A stretch of 64,000 bases of DNA from Euzebyella saccharophila (GCF_014855495.1 NZ_JACYFJ010000003.1:310001-374000); one strand, 5' to 3'. Counted from the first letter of the stretch, positions 9,020 to 18,847 are shown. Notes: generated from the sequence alone by a model not told the origin. A program made the numbers and translations.

Positions 9020-9829
9020 TCACTCAAAAGAGGTGACTCCAAATTTTTTGGCCTCTGCTCTTGCCAATGGCGCCCACTGTGTTAAATTAGCAATTCGCGT
9101 ATCATTGGAAGGGTGCGTACTCATAAATTCCGGCGGGGCCTGGCCACCGCTATTGGCTTTCATTCTTTTCCAAAGTTCAGCGGCTTCATCCGGATTGTAT
9201 CCGGCAATTGCCATGATCTGCAGCCCTATTCTGTCAGCTTCGGTTTCGTGGCTTCTACTAAACGGTAGCATCACCCCTACCTGGGAACCAACGCCGTAGG
9301 CCTGATTGAATATATTTCTTTTCTGTGGATCTTGAATGGCCACATTACCGGCAACAGCACCAAGTTGCTGTAACGTACCGGCACTCATTCGCTGGGCTCC
9401 GTGATCTGCCAATGCATGGGCAACCTCGTGACCCATTACTACTGCTACCCCCGTCTCATTTTGTGTGATGGGTAGAATACCCGTATAAAAAACAATTTTA
9501 CCGCCTGGCATACACCAAGCATTTACAGTTTCATCTTTTACCAAATTATATTCCCATTTATAATCCTTTAAATAGCCGGCATAGCCATTGGCGGTCAACC
9601 ATCTTTCCGCAGCGGAAGAAATACGCTGGCCTACCTTGGTAATCATCTTTGCTTCGGAGGAATTCTCTATTACATTATTCTCCGTTAAGAATTGGTCATA
9701 CTGGGCAAATGCCATGGGAAAAATTTGACTGTTCGGATAAAAGTTCAATACCTTTTTACCCGTAAACGGATTGGTCTTACAAGCTGCCACTCCTAGAAAT
9801 ACAGCAAGTGCTAAAATTAATTTTTTCAT
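9020..9829 (-). CDS. M48 family metalloprotease lipoprotein
   Basis: 269 residues with a lipoprotein signal peptide (MKKLILALAVFLGVAAC, Cys17). The zinc site HEVAHALADHGAQR at about residue 130 is the HExxH motif, and ETEADRIG about 70 residues later supplies the third ligand Glu, as in M48/Oma1/LoiP-type proteases. Expected in the periplasm, attached to a membrane and acting on misfolded envelope proteins. Length is usual for the stand-alone periplasmic group. Monocistronic with its own terminator. Confidence 0.93.
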   Translation of the reverse strand: MKKLILALAVFLGVAACKTNPFTGKKVLNFYPNSQIFPMAFAQYDQFLTENNVIENSSEAKMITKVGQRISSAAERWLTANGYAGYLKDYKWEYNLVKDETVNAWCMPGGKIVFYTGILPITQNETGVAVVMGHEVAHALADHGAQRMSAGTLQQLGAVAGNVAIQDPQKRNIFNQAYGVGSQVGVMLPFSRSHETEADRIGLQIMAIAGYNPDEAAELWKRMKANSGGQAPPEFMSTHPSNDTRIANLTQWAPLARAEAKKFGVTSFE

Positions 9830-9869
9830 AATGGTGGTGTTTATTTACAAGTACAAAGTAAACTAAATA

Positions 9870-12269
9870 TCAACTTTCCGTTATTCGTAATTGCGTAAAT
9901 TCTTTGCTCACTTGAATGCTGCCCTCTTCTGCAGACCATACCTCCTCAAGATCAACTTCTTCATTATCTACCTCAATACATTTAACCTCAAACGGAAGCC
10001 CATGTAAGATTATTTTAAATGTCTCATAACTGGTTACAAAGCCTCCATCTTTAAATTGCTGTATGGTCAACTCCTTGTCCTTGCCCAACAATTTAAAGTT
10101 CCGAAGACTATACTTCCCATTTTCATAATCATAACCGTCATTAGCATCCTCATAAATGGTAGAAGTCTCATCCCCTATTTTAAAGTAAACCTCTAAAACA
10201 AGTTGTTCAATCTCTAATTCCCCTACATATTGTTGAACAGGATATTTAGGTACAATCGCTCCTTCCTTCACGAATAATGGCATACTGTCCAATTCTGCGG
10301 CCACCCATTTTTCCTTTCCTCCTTCAACAATCTCATCGTTCCAATAATTGTACCAATTACCTCGCGGTATATACATTCGCCTTCCTTGGGCGTTAGGTTC
10401 TTGAACCGGACAAACCAAAATCTGTTCCCCAAAAATAAACTCATCGGTTCTAAAATGGGTTTGCATATCTTCTTGATCAAAACAGACAATGGGTTGTATA
10501 ATGGGTTTTCCTTCCTTGGAATAACGCCAGAACATGGTATAGAGATAAGGCAACAATTGATAGCGTAGTTCTATAAACTTTCTAACAATATTTGTAATCT
10601 CTGTTCCAAAAGACCAAGGTTCCTGATCTCCGTGATCCCCGCTGGAGTGAACCCTGCAGAAGGGATGAAAAACTCCCAATTGAACCCATCTAGCAAACAA
10701 TTCACCACTGGGTTGCTCGGCAAACCCCCCTATATCCGATCCTACAAAAGAGTAACCGCTCATACACATGCGCTGTACCTGTACGTTGGCTATCCAAAGG
10801 TGCTCCCAAGTAGCCACATTGTCTCCTGTCCAAGTAGAAGAAAAACGTTGGGTCCCCGCAAAAGCGGCACGGGTTATTACCATGGGCCTTTTGGGATAAA
10901 CATACTTCTTAACTCCGTTATAGGTAGCCCTTACCATCTGCATACCATATATATTATGGGCCTTTCTATGACTACAGGGATGGCCATCATAATCATGGCG
11001 GGTATCCAAAGGTGCCGTTTTGGTAGGGACCTCCATTACCGCAGGCTCGTTCATATCATTCCAGACAGCATGTACCCCAATTTCGGTCATAAGCTCCTTA
11101 TATAGTTCTGCCCACCATTCCCTTACTTCTGGATTGGTGAAGTCTGGAAAGTGACACTCACCAGGCCAAACCTTGCCCTTCATATACGGACCATCTGCCC
11201 TTTTACAGAAATAGTCATTTTCCATGGCCTCTTGGTAAACCCAATAATCCTTATCGATTTTGATACCCGGGTCGATCATGGCAACGGTTTTAAAGCCGTC
11301 TTTCTTAAGGTCCTTGATCATTTTTTTGGGATCTGGAAATTTATTTTTATCCCATGTAAAGCACCTAAAACCATCCATATAATCAATATCCAAATAGATG
11401 GCATCACAAGGAATTTTTAAATCTCTAAACTGTTTTGCTATGTCTTTGACATTACTTTCCGGAAAGTAGCTCCATTTGGATTGATGATAACCTAAAGCCC
11501 AAAGTGGTGGTAATTCTGGTACTCCCGTGATGTTGGAATAGGCCCTTACTACTTTGAACATTTCAGGCCCATAGAAAAAATAATAGTTCATTTCACCGCC
11601 ATCTGCCCAGAAGCTTGTGGTATTCCTTCTCTCATGGGCAAAATCAAATTGGGTTCTAAAACTATTATCAAAGAATATTCCGTAGGCCTGTCCACTATGC
11701 AGACCTACATAAAAAGGTATTGCCTTATAAAGTGGGTCTTGATCTTTTCCAAAAGCATACTGATCCATGACCCAGTTATTTACCCGTTTTCCTTTCAGAT
11801 TGCTATGGCTGGCCTTATCACCCATGCCATAAAAACTTTCTGTTGCCTGGGTCATTTTGCTCATCTTCACGGTATTACCACCGTATTCATAGTTTTCCTC
11901 CCAATGAAAACCAAGCTCATCCTCATTGATGATGGTTCCGTTTAAATCGGATATTTGCTTCCTTAATGTTTTTTTATCTACCAAAATCTGAAGTTTGGCA
12001 GTTTCTATAATGTATTCCGTTTCGGTCTCCAATACCTGAATATGGTTGTACCCACGTTTGGCATCTGGATCAATGGCATATGAAAAATCTGGCTGAAAAT
12101 TGTTTTCAGTAGCGTACCTGAATCTAATTGTCCTATCCTGAATAACCGTTACCTCCAGAATAACACCGTTATCGGTAGTGAAGTAAAACTTATCCTTATC
12201 CCTTATATAATCTACAATCTGATTAGGGTAAAGATTACCTTTATATTCTAATTCTGTATTAGTTATCAT
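9870..12269 (-). CDS. Glycoside hydrolase family 31 (alpha-glucosidase)
   Basis: 799 residues, no signal peptide, so cytoplasmic. The order is an N-terminal beta-sandwich with galactose-mutarotase-like fold (1-230), the catalytic barrel containing LDIDYMDGFRCFTWD and the nucleophile motif WNDMNEPA (Asp405), then the acid/base region WTGDNVATWEHLW and SGYSFVGSDIGGF, and C-terminal beta domains. These are GH31 hallmarks; most relatives cleave terminal alpha-1,4-glucose. It follows glgB by 101 bases on the same strand, so it probably handles glycogen or imported malto-oligosaccharides. Substrate (alpha-1,4 or alpha-1,6 glucoside) is not certain. Confidence 0.92.
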   Translation of the reverse strand: MITNTELEYKGNLYPNQIVDYIRDKDKFYFTTDNGVILEVTVIQDRTIRFRYATENNFQPDFSYAIDPDAKRGYNHIQVLETETEYIIETAKLQILVDKKTLRKQISDLNGTIINEDELGFHWEENYEYGGNTVKMSKMTQATESFYGMGDKASHSNLKGKRVNNWVMDQYAFGKDQDPLYKAIPFYVGLHSGQAYGIFFDNSFRTQFDFAHERRNTTSFWADGGEMNYYFFYGPEMFKVVRAYSNITGVPELPPLWALGYHQSKWSYFPESNVKDIAKQFRDLKIPCDAIYLDIDYMDGFRCFTWDKNKFPDPKKMIKDLKKDGFKTVAMIDPGIKIDKDYWVYQEAMENDYFCKRADGPYMKGKVWPGECHFPDFTNPEVREWWAELYKELMTEIGVHAVWNDMNEPAVMEVPTKTAPLDTRHDYDGHPCSHRKAHNIYGMQMVRATYNGVKKYVYPKRPMVITRAAFAGTQRFSSTWTGDNVATWEHLWIANVQVQRMCMSGYSFVGSDIGGFAEQPSGELFARWVQLGVFHPFCRVHSSGDHGDQEPWSFGTEITNIVRKFIELRYQLLPYLYTMFWRYSKEGKPIIQPIVCFDQEDMQTHFRTDEFIFGEQILVCPVQEPNAQGRRMYIPRGNWYNYWNDEIVEGGKEKWVAAELDSMPLFVKEGAIVPKYPVQQYVGELEIEQLVLEVYFKIGDETSTIYEDANDGYDYENGKYSLRNFKLLGKDKELTIQQFKDGGFVTSYETFKIILHGLPFEVKCIEVDNEEVDLEEVWSAEEGSIQVSKEFTQLRITES

Positions 12270-12370
12270 GTGGATTCTTTTATAAGCCCTACAAAAAAAA
12301 GACTTTGCCGCCTATTTACGAAATGAATTATTCCTTGACCAACAACAAAAAGGTTGTATGCCGATATTAT

Positions 12371-14269
12371 TTATTTAAAAACAACAATACTCAAGGGAGG
12401 AATATTCATTTCTATGGATTGCTCCCTACCGTGCCAAGGTTTTTTCTTAATGGTGGATATATTACTTTGCATTCCAGAGCCACCATATATTTTGTCATCA
12501 CTATTTAAAATTTCTTTGAATTTCCCTGAAGTTTTAACTACCCCAACCCTATAGTTCTCCCTGGGTACTGGCGTAAAGTTACAGGCAATATATATATCAT
12601 CCTTGGTATCATGGCCTCTGCGGATATACGTAAGGACAGAATTTTCATGATCACCGTAATCGATCCATTGAAAACCATCGGGGCTAAACTGTTTTTCAAA
12701 CAGTGCCGGCTCCTTCTTATAAATTGTATTTAATTTCTTGATTAACTCTTGAATTCCGGAATGCACTTCATACTGCGTAAGGTGCCATTCCAAACTTGTT
12801 TGAAAGTTCCATTCATTGGTCTGGCCAAATTCACCTCCCATAAAAATAAGGTTGGTACCCGGGTGCGTGAACATATAGCCAAACATTAGCCTAAGGTTGG
12901 CAAAACGCTGCCATTCATCACCGGGCATTCTATATACCAAGGAATTTTTACCGTACACCACTTCATCATGTGAAAAAGGCAACATAAAATTCTCGGTAAA
13001 AGCATAGGTCATACTAAAAGTAAGATCGTTTTGATGGTGCTTTCTGTAAACGGGTTCCTTTTTAAAATACTCCAAAGTATCATGCATCCAACCCATCATC
13101 CACTTCATTCCAAAACCAAGTCCGCCATACATTACAGGCTTGGAAACCCCGGAAAAGGCGGTTGATTCCTCTGCAATGGTCTGTACATCCGGATAATTCC
13201 CATATACCGTTTCATTAAATTCCCGAATAAAGGAAAGCGCCTCCAAATTTTCATTGTTACCGTACATATTGGGTTCCCACTCTCCCTCTTCCCTGGAATA
13301 ATCCAAATAGAGCATGCTTGCAACAGCATCTACCCGCAGACCGTCTGCATGGTATTGATCTAACCAGAATAGGGCATTACTGATCAAGAAAGCGCGAACT
13401 TCGTTTCTTCCGTAATTAAAAATTAAACTTTTCCAATCTGGGTGGTAGCCCCTTCTCCTATCTGGGTGTTCATACAAATGGGATCCATCAAAAAAGCCCA
13501 GACCATGCGCATCTTCGGGAAAATGTGATGGTACCCAGTCCAAAATAACGCCAATACCTGCTTGATGAAATTTGTCTACCAAGAGCTTAAATCCTTCAGG
13601 ATCACCAAAACGGGAGGTGGGAGCAAAATAACCTGTTAACTGATACCCCCATGAAGGATCGTACGGATATTCCATTATGGGCATAAATTCTACATGGGTA
13701 AAGCCCATTTCCTTTACATAGCTAACCAAATCTTTTGAAAGTTCCTCATAGGTAAGAAATTCTCCCTTATCGTTTTTTTTCCAGGAGCCTAGATGTACTT
13801 CATATACTGAATAAGGGGTATCCAAGGAATTTTTGGATTTTCTGTTATCCATCCAGTCCTTATCGCCCCAGTTATACTCTTTTTTCCAAATAACAGAGGC
13901 CGTTTTTGGAGGCTGCTCACTATATCTTGAAAAAGGATCTGCCTTTTCGGTAACAGCTCCGTGGTTATTACTGTATATTTTATATTTATAAATTTCGCCT
14001 ACACCTACTTCAGGTACAAAACCTTCCCAAATACCGCTGGAATCCCACCTTACATTCAACAAATGTTGGTTATCATCCCAACCGTTAAAATTACCAATTA
14101 CGGACACGGATCTAGCAGAAGGGGCCCACACGGCAAAATAGGTTCCTTTAACTCCATTTAATTCCATTGGGTGCGATCCCAATTTTTCATAAAGACGGTA
14201 ATGCTTTCCAGATTTGAACAAATCAATATCAAAATCTGAAAAAAGACTAAAAACGGTTACATGCGGCAT
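12371..14269 (-). CDS. glgB: 1,4-alpha-glucan branching enzyme
   Basis: 632 residues, GH13. The N-terminal CBM48 domain (about 25-120, GVKGTYFAVWAPSARSVSVIGNFNGWD) is followed by the barrel with GLRVDAVASML (nucleophile Asp314), TIAEESTAFSGV (acid/base Glu367) and LPFSHDEVVYGK (third acid). It transfers alpha-1,4 chains to make alpha-1,6 branches in glycogen. Typical length for the short GlgB form. It is upstream of the GH31 gene on the same strand, a small alpha-glucan cluster; the other glycogen genes (glgA, glgC) are not in the window. Confidence 0.95.
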   Translation of the reverse strand: MPHVTVFSLFSDFDIDLFKSGKHYRLYEKLGSHPMELNGVKGTYFAVWAPSARSVSVIGNFNGWDDNQHLLNVRWDSSGIWEGFVPEVGVGEIYKYKIYSNNHGAVTEKADPFSRYSEQPPKTASVIWKKEYNWGDKDWMDNRKSKNSLDTPYSVYEVHLGSWKKNDKGEFLTYEELSKDLVSYVKEMGFTHVEFMPIMEYPYDPSWGYQLTGYFAPTSRFGDPEGFKLLVDKFHQAGIGVILDWVPSHFPEDAHGLGFFDGSHLYEHPDRRRGYHPDWKSLIFNYGRNEVRAFLISNALFWLDQYHADGLRVDAVASMLYLDYSREEGEWEPNMYGNNENLEALSFIREFNETVYGNYPDVQTIAEESTAFSGVSKPVMYGGLGFGMKWMMGWMHDTLEYFKKEPVYRKHHQNDLTFSMTYAFTENFMLPFSHDEVVYGKNSLVYRMPGDEWQRFANLRLMFGYMFTHPGTNLIFMGGEFGQTNEWNFQTSLEWHLTQYEVHSGIQELIKKLNTIYKKEPALFEKQFSPDGFQWIDYGDHENSVLTYIRRGHDTKDDIYIACNFTPVPRENYRVGVVKTSGKFKEILNSDDKIYGGSGMQSNISTIKKKPWHGREQSIEMNIPPLSIVVFK

Positions 14270-14531
14270 AGTGTTCCGGTATTATTTAATGTTTAGGGTA
14301 AATCTACATAACTTTATTAAAAACAAATGAGCTAAATTTTCAATTCCATTTAGCTAATTGTCAATTAAGATTTTTCATAAGATAGTAATTAAGTAGATAT
14401 TTTTAACATTACACGTCTTATTGAGCTACAATTAAGCAAATTCGCAAGAAAAATTAATTATTCCTTAGTATTCAACCTATTTGGAACACTTTTTGAATTG
14501 GGGAGAATATTAAACATAAAAATCCAATACA

Positions 14532-15077
14532 ATGAAAAAATTCAACTTTATCATAGGTGCTTTTTTGGCATTAGTTATAGTAGCATGTGAAGGGCCGGCA
14601 GGACCTCCAGGTAGAGACGGTCTAAATGGACTCGATGGGTTGGATGGTGCCCAATTTGAGGCTGCTGCTTTTGAAATTGAAGTTGACCTGGCCACCAACT
14701 TGGATGCCAACAGATATGAATATTTTAGCCAATACCCTTCGGATATAACGCTTTTACCGGATGACGTTATACTCATGTACCGATTGGAGGAAATTATTGA
14801 CGGTGCCGATGTGTGGAGGCAATTACCGCAACCTTTCTTTGCAGATGAGGGTCTTCTTTACTACAATTTTGATTTTACCCAAGGTGATTACACCGTTCTG
14901 CTAGAGCCGGAATTTGATTTAGCGGCCGTTCCTACTGATTTAACGGATAATCAAATTTTTAGGATTGTTATTATTCCTTCCGATTTAGGAACCGCGATGG
15001 ATATGGACCAAAACAATATTAATTCTGTAATGAGCTCTCTAGGGATTCAAGAAGCGGATATTAAGAAAGTCCATTAA
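14532..15077 (+). CDS. Short collagen-like lipoprotein
   Basis: 181 residues. The signal peptide ends at the lipobox VIVAC (Cys19). Directly after it is a run of seven Gly-X-Y triplets (GPAGPPGRDGLNGLDGLDG), then a 155-residue beta-rich domain with no motif I recognise (DVILMYRLEEIIDGADVWRQLP). This layout, a tiny collagen-like stalk and a C-terminal globular part, is common in flavobacterial lipoproteins. Monocistronic, with a clear terminator 23 bases after the stop. Surface location is likely; function unknown. Confidence 0.85.
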   Translation: MKKFNFIIGAFLALVIVACEGPAGPPGRDGLNGLDGLDGAQFEAAAFEIEVDLATNLDANRYEYFSQYPSDITLLPDDVILMYRLEEIIDGADVWRQLPQPFFADEGLLYYNFDFTQGDYTVLLEPEFDLAAVPTDLTDNQIFRIVIIPSDLGTAMDMDQNNINSVMSSLGIQEADIKKVH

Positions 15078-15100
15078 GATATCAATATTCAATTACTATC

Positions 15101-15128
15101 ACCCTGCTATTGGCAGGGTTATTTTTTT
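15101..15128 (+). terminator. Terminator after the collagen-like lipoprotein
   Basis: ACCCTGC (15101-15107) pairs with GCAGGGT (15113-15119) around the loop TATTG and is followed by a T-rich run. Confidence 0.85.
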
Positions 15129-15231
15129 GAACCTTTTTCAAAGAATTCCGTAAATTAAGGAAATGATTTTTTTGAAAGGATAGATGTTAGTTTTCGTCTA
15201 ATTCCTAAAAAGAAAATTGAAAAAGAAATAT

Positions 15232-15732
15232 ATGATGTACAAAAATTTGCTATTTGTAGTGGCCCTTGCGTTTATTAGCTGTAACGGTGTTTCTCAAAAG
15301 AAGGAAATGGCACAGAAAGCCAATGACCAAAAAAAGGAATTTGCCGTTACTAAAACAGAAGAAGAATGGCGTAAGGAACTTACCGAGGAAGAATTTTATG
15401 TGTTGCGCAAAGCTGCCACAGAAAATCCGTTCACAAGTGAGTTATTGGAAAACAAGGAAAAAGGTACTTATGTATGTGCGGGCTGTGGCACCCCTTTGTT
15501 CAAAAGTGAAACAAAGTTTAAATCAGGCACGGGCTGGCCAAGTTTTTATCAAGAAATTGAAGGGAATGTGGCCTATGACGTAGATTATAAAATTGGCTAC
15601 AAAAGAACCGAAGAACATTGTGCCACCTGCGGTGGCCATTTAGGTCATGTTTTTGAAGACGGACCCAAGCCAACCGGTTTAAGACATTGTATAAACGGTA
15701 TTGCTTTAGATTTTGTCCCTGAGAGCAAATAA
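15232..15732 (+). CDS. msrB: Peptide-methionine (R)-S-oxide reductase, exported
   Basis: About 166 residues from the ATG at 15232 (a TTG at 15217 would add five residues). MsrB reduces methionine-R-sulfoxide in oxidised proteins. The zinc ligands are two Cys pairs (CAGCG and CATCG), the fold motif GTGWPSF is present, and the catalytic Cys is in RHCINGIAL. An N-terminal signal ending LAFISC suggests a lipoprotein, so this copy acts in the periplasm. The DinB-like gene follows after 9 bases and is likely co-transcribed. Confidence 0.93.
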   Translation: MMYKNLLFVVALAFISCNGVSQKKEMAQKANDQKKEFAVTKTEEEWRKELTEEEFYVLRKAATENPFTSELLENKEKGTYVCAGCGTPLFKSETKFKSGTGWPSFYQEIEGNVAYDVDYKIGYKRTEEHCATCGGHLGHVFEDGPKPTGLRHCINGIALDFVPESK

Positions 15733-15741
15733 GAAACACTG

Positions 15742-16269
15742 GTGGATTTCACAACCAATTATTTAAAGAGTTCCAAATTTGAATTTCAACGTTACAAAAT
15801 ACTGGGCGACAGGAGTTTTGAGCAATTGACCTTTGAGCAAATTCGCTGGCAGCCAAGTGTTCATGATAATAGTATAGCCCTCATTGTAAAACATATGGTG
15901 GGGAATATGCTAAGTAGGTGGACCAACTTTTTAAAAGAAGATGGAGAAAAAAGCTGGCGACATAGGGAAAATGAATTTCAAGCCCCTTATGAGAACAGAA
16001 GGGAATTTCTAGCAGCTTGGGAGGAAGGTTGGAGCTGTTTGTTTAATGCTCTGGATTCCGTAAACACTGAGAATTTTGATGCTCCCGTTTTTATACGCTC
16101 AGAACATCACACAATTACCGAAGCTATCAATAGACAATTGGCCCATTATGCAAATCATGTGGGTCAGATTGTTTATTTGAGTAAAATGATAAAAGGGGAG
16201 GATTGGATTTCCCCTTCTATTCCGAAGGGAGGATCCATAGAATTCAACAAAAAGAAATTTGGTTCCTAA
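15742..16269 (+). CDS. DUF1572 family protein (DinB superfamily)
   Basis: 175 residues from a GTG. The sequence LTFEQIRWQPSVHDNSIALIVKHMVGNMLSRWTNF and the later LAHYANHVGQIVYLSKMI give the three histidines spaced as in the DinB/YfiT-like four-helix bundle, which binds a divalent metal. DUF1572 is the closest family. Relatives are often thiol- or bacillithiol-linked transferases, but the substrate here is not known. It lies 9 bases after msrB. Confidence 0.85.
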   Translation: MDFTTNYLKSSKFEFQRYKILGDRSFEQLTFEQIRWQPSVHDNSIALIVKHMVGNMLSRWTNFLKEDGEKSWRHRENEFQAPYENRREFLAAWEEGWSCLFNALDSVNTENFDAPVFIRSEHHTITEAINRQLAHYANHVGQIVYLSKMIKGEDWISPSIPKGGSIEFNKKKFGS

Positions 16270-16399
16270 ACCCGTCCAAACAAGGTTATTACTCAGCATT
16301 TTTTACGAAATTTATAGGCTGCATCAACAGCAGTTTAAATATTCTGTTATATCTCAACGGACTAGGCCCATCTCCTCGATTTAATTGTTGAGAATTACT

Positions 16400-16407
16400 T
16401 ACTTTTG
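16400..16407 (+). promoter_or_regulatory. Putative lpd promoter -7 box
   Basis: TACTTTTG matches TAnnTTTG exactly, about 58 bases before the lpd ATG. TTG occurs upstream at 16388-16390 but the spacing (9) is too short, so only the -7 box is supported. Confidence 0.4.
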
Positions 16408-16464
16408 CACCTCCTTACTACAAGGAGGAACTTCAAATTTTAGAAAAGCAAAAACGAAAAAAAT

Positions 16465-17856
16465 ATGAGCAATTTCGATGTAATTGTTTTGGGCAGTGGA
16501 CCCGGAGGATATGTAACCGCCATTAGAGCTTCCCAATTAGGTTTTAAAACAGCCATAATCGAGAAAGAAAATTTAGGGGGTGTTTGCCTTAATTGGGGTT
16601 GTATACCAACTAAAGCCTTATTAAAATCTGCTCAGGTTTTTCAATATTTACAACATGCCGAGGATTACGGACTGAAAGCGGAAGGTGTTGATAAAGATTT
16701 TGATTCCGTTATAAAAAGAAGCCGAGGCGTTGCTGATGGCATGAGCAAAGGTGTTCAATTCTTGATGAAGAAAAACAAGATTGAAGTGATCAACGGTTAC
16801 GGAACCCTTAAACCAAAGAAAAAAGTTTCGGTTAAGGACGAATCCGGTAAAGAAACCGAATATAGCGCAGAGCATATTATCATTGCTACCGGGGCAAGAA
16901 GCCGCGAGCTTCCCAGTCTTCCTCAAGATGGGAAGAAAATAATAGGTTACCGTGAGGCCATGAGCCTTAAAGAACAACCTAAAAGTATGATTGTAGTGGG
17001 TAGTGGAGCCATTGGTATTGAATTTGCCTATTTCTACAACAGTATGGGTACTGAGGTTACCGTAGTGGAGTACTTGCCCAATATAGTTCCTGTAGAGGAC
17101 GAGGAGGTTTCCAAGCAATTGGAGCGTAGCTTTAAGAAAGCGGGGGTTAAAATAAAAACTTCTGCAGAAGTTACTTCTGTTGACACCTCCGGAGATGGGG
17201 TAAAGGCTACTGTTAAAACCGCTAAGGGAGAAGAGGTATTGGAAGCGGATATTGTTCTTTCTGCCGTTGGTATTAAATCCAATATTGAAAATATAGGTTT
17301 GGAAGATGTAGGTATTTCTACTGACCGTGATAAAATTTTAGTCAATGATTACTACCAGACCAATATACCGGGTTATTATGCCATTGGCGATGTAACTCCT
17401 GGCCAAGCCTTGGCGCACGTTGCGTCCGCAGAAGGTATTCTTTGTGTGGAAAAATTAGCGGGTATGCATGTGGAGCCGTTGGATTACGGAAATATTCCCG
17501 GCTGTACCTATTGTATGCCAGAGGTTGCCTCTGTTGGCCTAACTGAAAAACAGGCCAAGGAAAAAGGCCTGGATATTAAAGTAGGTAAATTTCCATTCTC
17601 TGCCAGTGGTAAAGCAAAGGCCTCTGGAAACTCAGATGGTTTCGTAAAAGTTATTTTTGATGCGAAATATGGCGAATGGTTAGGCTGTCATATGATCGGT
17701 AACGGAGTTACAGATATGATTGCTGAAGCCGTGGTAGCGAGAAAATTGGAAACCACCGGTCATGAAATCTTAAAGGCGGTACACCCGCACCCTACCATGA
17801 GTGAAGCCGTTATGGAGGCCGTAGCTGCCGCTTATGACGAAGTAATTCACTTATAA
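16465..17856 (+). CDS. lpdA: Dihydrolipoyl dehydrogenase (E3)
   Basis: 463 residues. Flavoprotein that re-oxidises dihydrolipoamide of the pyruvate and 2-oxoglutarate dehydrogenase complexes using NAD. The FAD dinucleotide fold GSGPGGY is at residues 10-16, the redox disulfide GGVCLNWGCIPTK at about 38-50, the NAD fold VVGSGAIGIEFAY at about 175-187, and the C-terminal His-Glu pair in HPHPTMSEAVMEA. Length is normal. Monocistronic, ending in a strong hairpin. No other complex subunits are nearby. Confidence 0.95.
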   Translation: MSNFDVIVLGSGPGGYVTAIRASQLGFKTAIIEKENLGGVCLNWGCIPTKALLKSAQVFQYLQHAEDYGLKAEGVDKDFDSVIKRSRGVADGMSKGVQFLMKKNKIEVINGYGTLKPKKKVSVKDESGKETEYSAEHIIIATGARSRELPSLPQDGKKIIGYREAMSLKEQPKSMIVVGSGAIGIEFAYFYNSMGTEVTVVEYLPNIVPVEDEEVSKQLERSFKKAGVKIKTSAEVTSVDTSGDGVKATVKTAKGEEVLEADIVLSAVGIKSNIENIGLEDVGISTDRDKILVNDYYQTNIPGYYAIGDVTPGQALAHVASAEGILCVEKLAGMHVEPLDYGNIPGCTYCMPEVASVGLTEKQAKEKGLDIKVGKFPFSASGKAKASGNSDGFVKVIFDAKYGEWLGCHMIGNGVTDMIAEAVVARKLETTGHEILKAVHPHPTMSEAVMEAVAAAYDEVIHL

Positions 17857-17863
17857 AACATAT

Positions 17864-17905
17864 GCCCCGAGCAAGTTTTCCCTGCTCGGGGCTTACATTT
17901 TTTTC
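17864..17905 (+). terminator. Terminator after lpd
   Basis: GCCCCGAGCA (17864-17873) pairs with TGCTCGGGGC (17883-17892) around a 9-base loop, with a T-rich tail to 17904. The next gene's ATG (17908) follows at once. Confidence 0.85.
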
Positions 17906-17907
17906 TT

Positions 17908-18192
17908 ATGTTCAAATTGTTTAGGCTTACGGCCATATTGGAAGGCATATCCTATCTGGCCCTTTTTGCGGTAACCATGCCCTTAAAATATATGGCAGAT
18001 TTGCCTATGCCCAACAAGTACGTTGGCTATGCCCACGGTGTTTTGTTCATTGCCTATATAATTCTGGCCATCATTTTCTGGTTCGAAAAAAAATGGAGTA
18101 TTAAAAAAGGCATCATACTTTTGGTAGCCTCTCTCCTACCTTTCGCCACATTTTACGTGGATAGTCGGTATTTAAAAACTGTCGAAGCCTAA
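17908..18192 (+). CDS. DUF3817 domain membrane protein
   Basis: 94 residues with three hydrophobic segments (about 5-25, 40-60, 68-85). FRLTAILEGISYLALFAVTMPLKY and the central YAHGVLFIAYIILA are the DUF3817 signature, a small integral-membrane family (YdzA-like) of unknown function. It begins 3 bases after the lpd terminator T-run, so transcription must come from read-through or a promoter inside the hairpin region. Confidence 0.85.
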   Translation: MFKLFRLTAILEGISYLALFAVTMPLKYMADLPMPNKYVGYAHGVLFIAYIILAIIFWFEKKWSIKKGIILLVASLLPFATFYVDSRYLKTVEA

Positions 18193-18195
18193 GGT

Positions 18196-18714
18196 TTACC
18201 TAAAATGTCTTGCAGATAGGAAGGTATAAACATAGGCCAATGTAATGGTAGACCACTTTTCTTCATTTACATCAATGGAAGTATAGGAAAAATTAACTTC
18301 GGACTGGGGACCTACCTGAAATCCTAATTGAGGTCTTATGTAAAGTCCGCCATCATTTCCTTCATTAAGTCCAAAGGCTTGCCCCACATCACCTCCAAAA
18401 GAGAATTTTTTGCCCGGCCATATTCTAAAGGAAGCAGCCAATGGTGCAAATTGATAACTGGGTAGATCTTCCAATATGGTCCCTTCCCTATATTCTTCGG
18501 CAAAACCATGGATAATTCCTGCTTTAATTCCAAGATCGAAGGTTTTGTTAGGAGCCCACATATAGCCTAAATCACCACCAACTACCACTCCAATTCGCTC
18601 ATTGAAATCGCCGGTTGGGAGGCCCGCCTGTAATCCTAATTTAAATCCTTCTTGTGCCGAAGCTGAATGAATGGCAATTACGCCCATCAGCATAAATAAA
18701 AATCGCTTAAACAT
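18196..18714 (-). CDS. Small outer-membrane beta-barrel protein
   Basis: 172 residues with a signal peptide (LFMLMGVIAIHSASAQ). The rest is short alternating beta strands with glycine turns (GFKLGLQAGLPTGDFNERIGVVVGGDLGYMW; ANKTFDLGIKAGIIHGF), as in 8-stranded outer-membrane barrels. I do not recognise a named family. It ends 4 bases from the convergent DUF3817 gene. Confidence 0.75.
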   Translation of the reverse strand: MFKRFLFMLMGVIAIHSASAQEGFKLGLQAGLPTGDFNERIGVVVGGDLGYMWAPNKTFDLGIKAGIIHGFAEEYREGTILEDLPSYQFAPLAASFRIWPGKKFSFGGDVGQAFGLNEGNDGGLYIRPQLGFQVGPQSEVNFSYTSIDVNEEKWSTITLAYVYTFLSARHFR

Positions 18715-18847
18715 TTAACATTTCTTTTAAAGTAGGAAATGAAAAACGGATAAATTTTAAATGAAGTATGTAAAATGGCCAAAATTCGATGGAAAACCGA
18801 TTTTTTCAATGGCTTTTACCATCCAATAAGGGTAAAAAAGAAGATTA

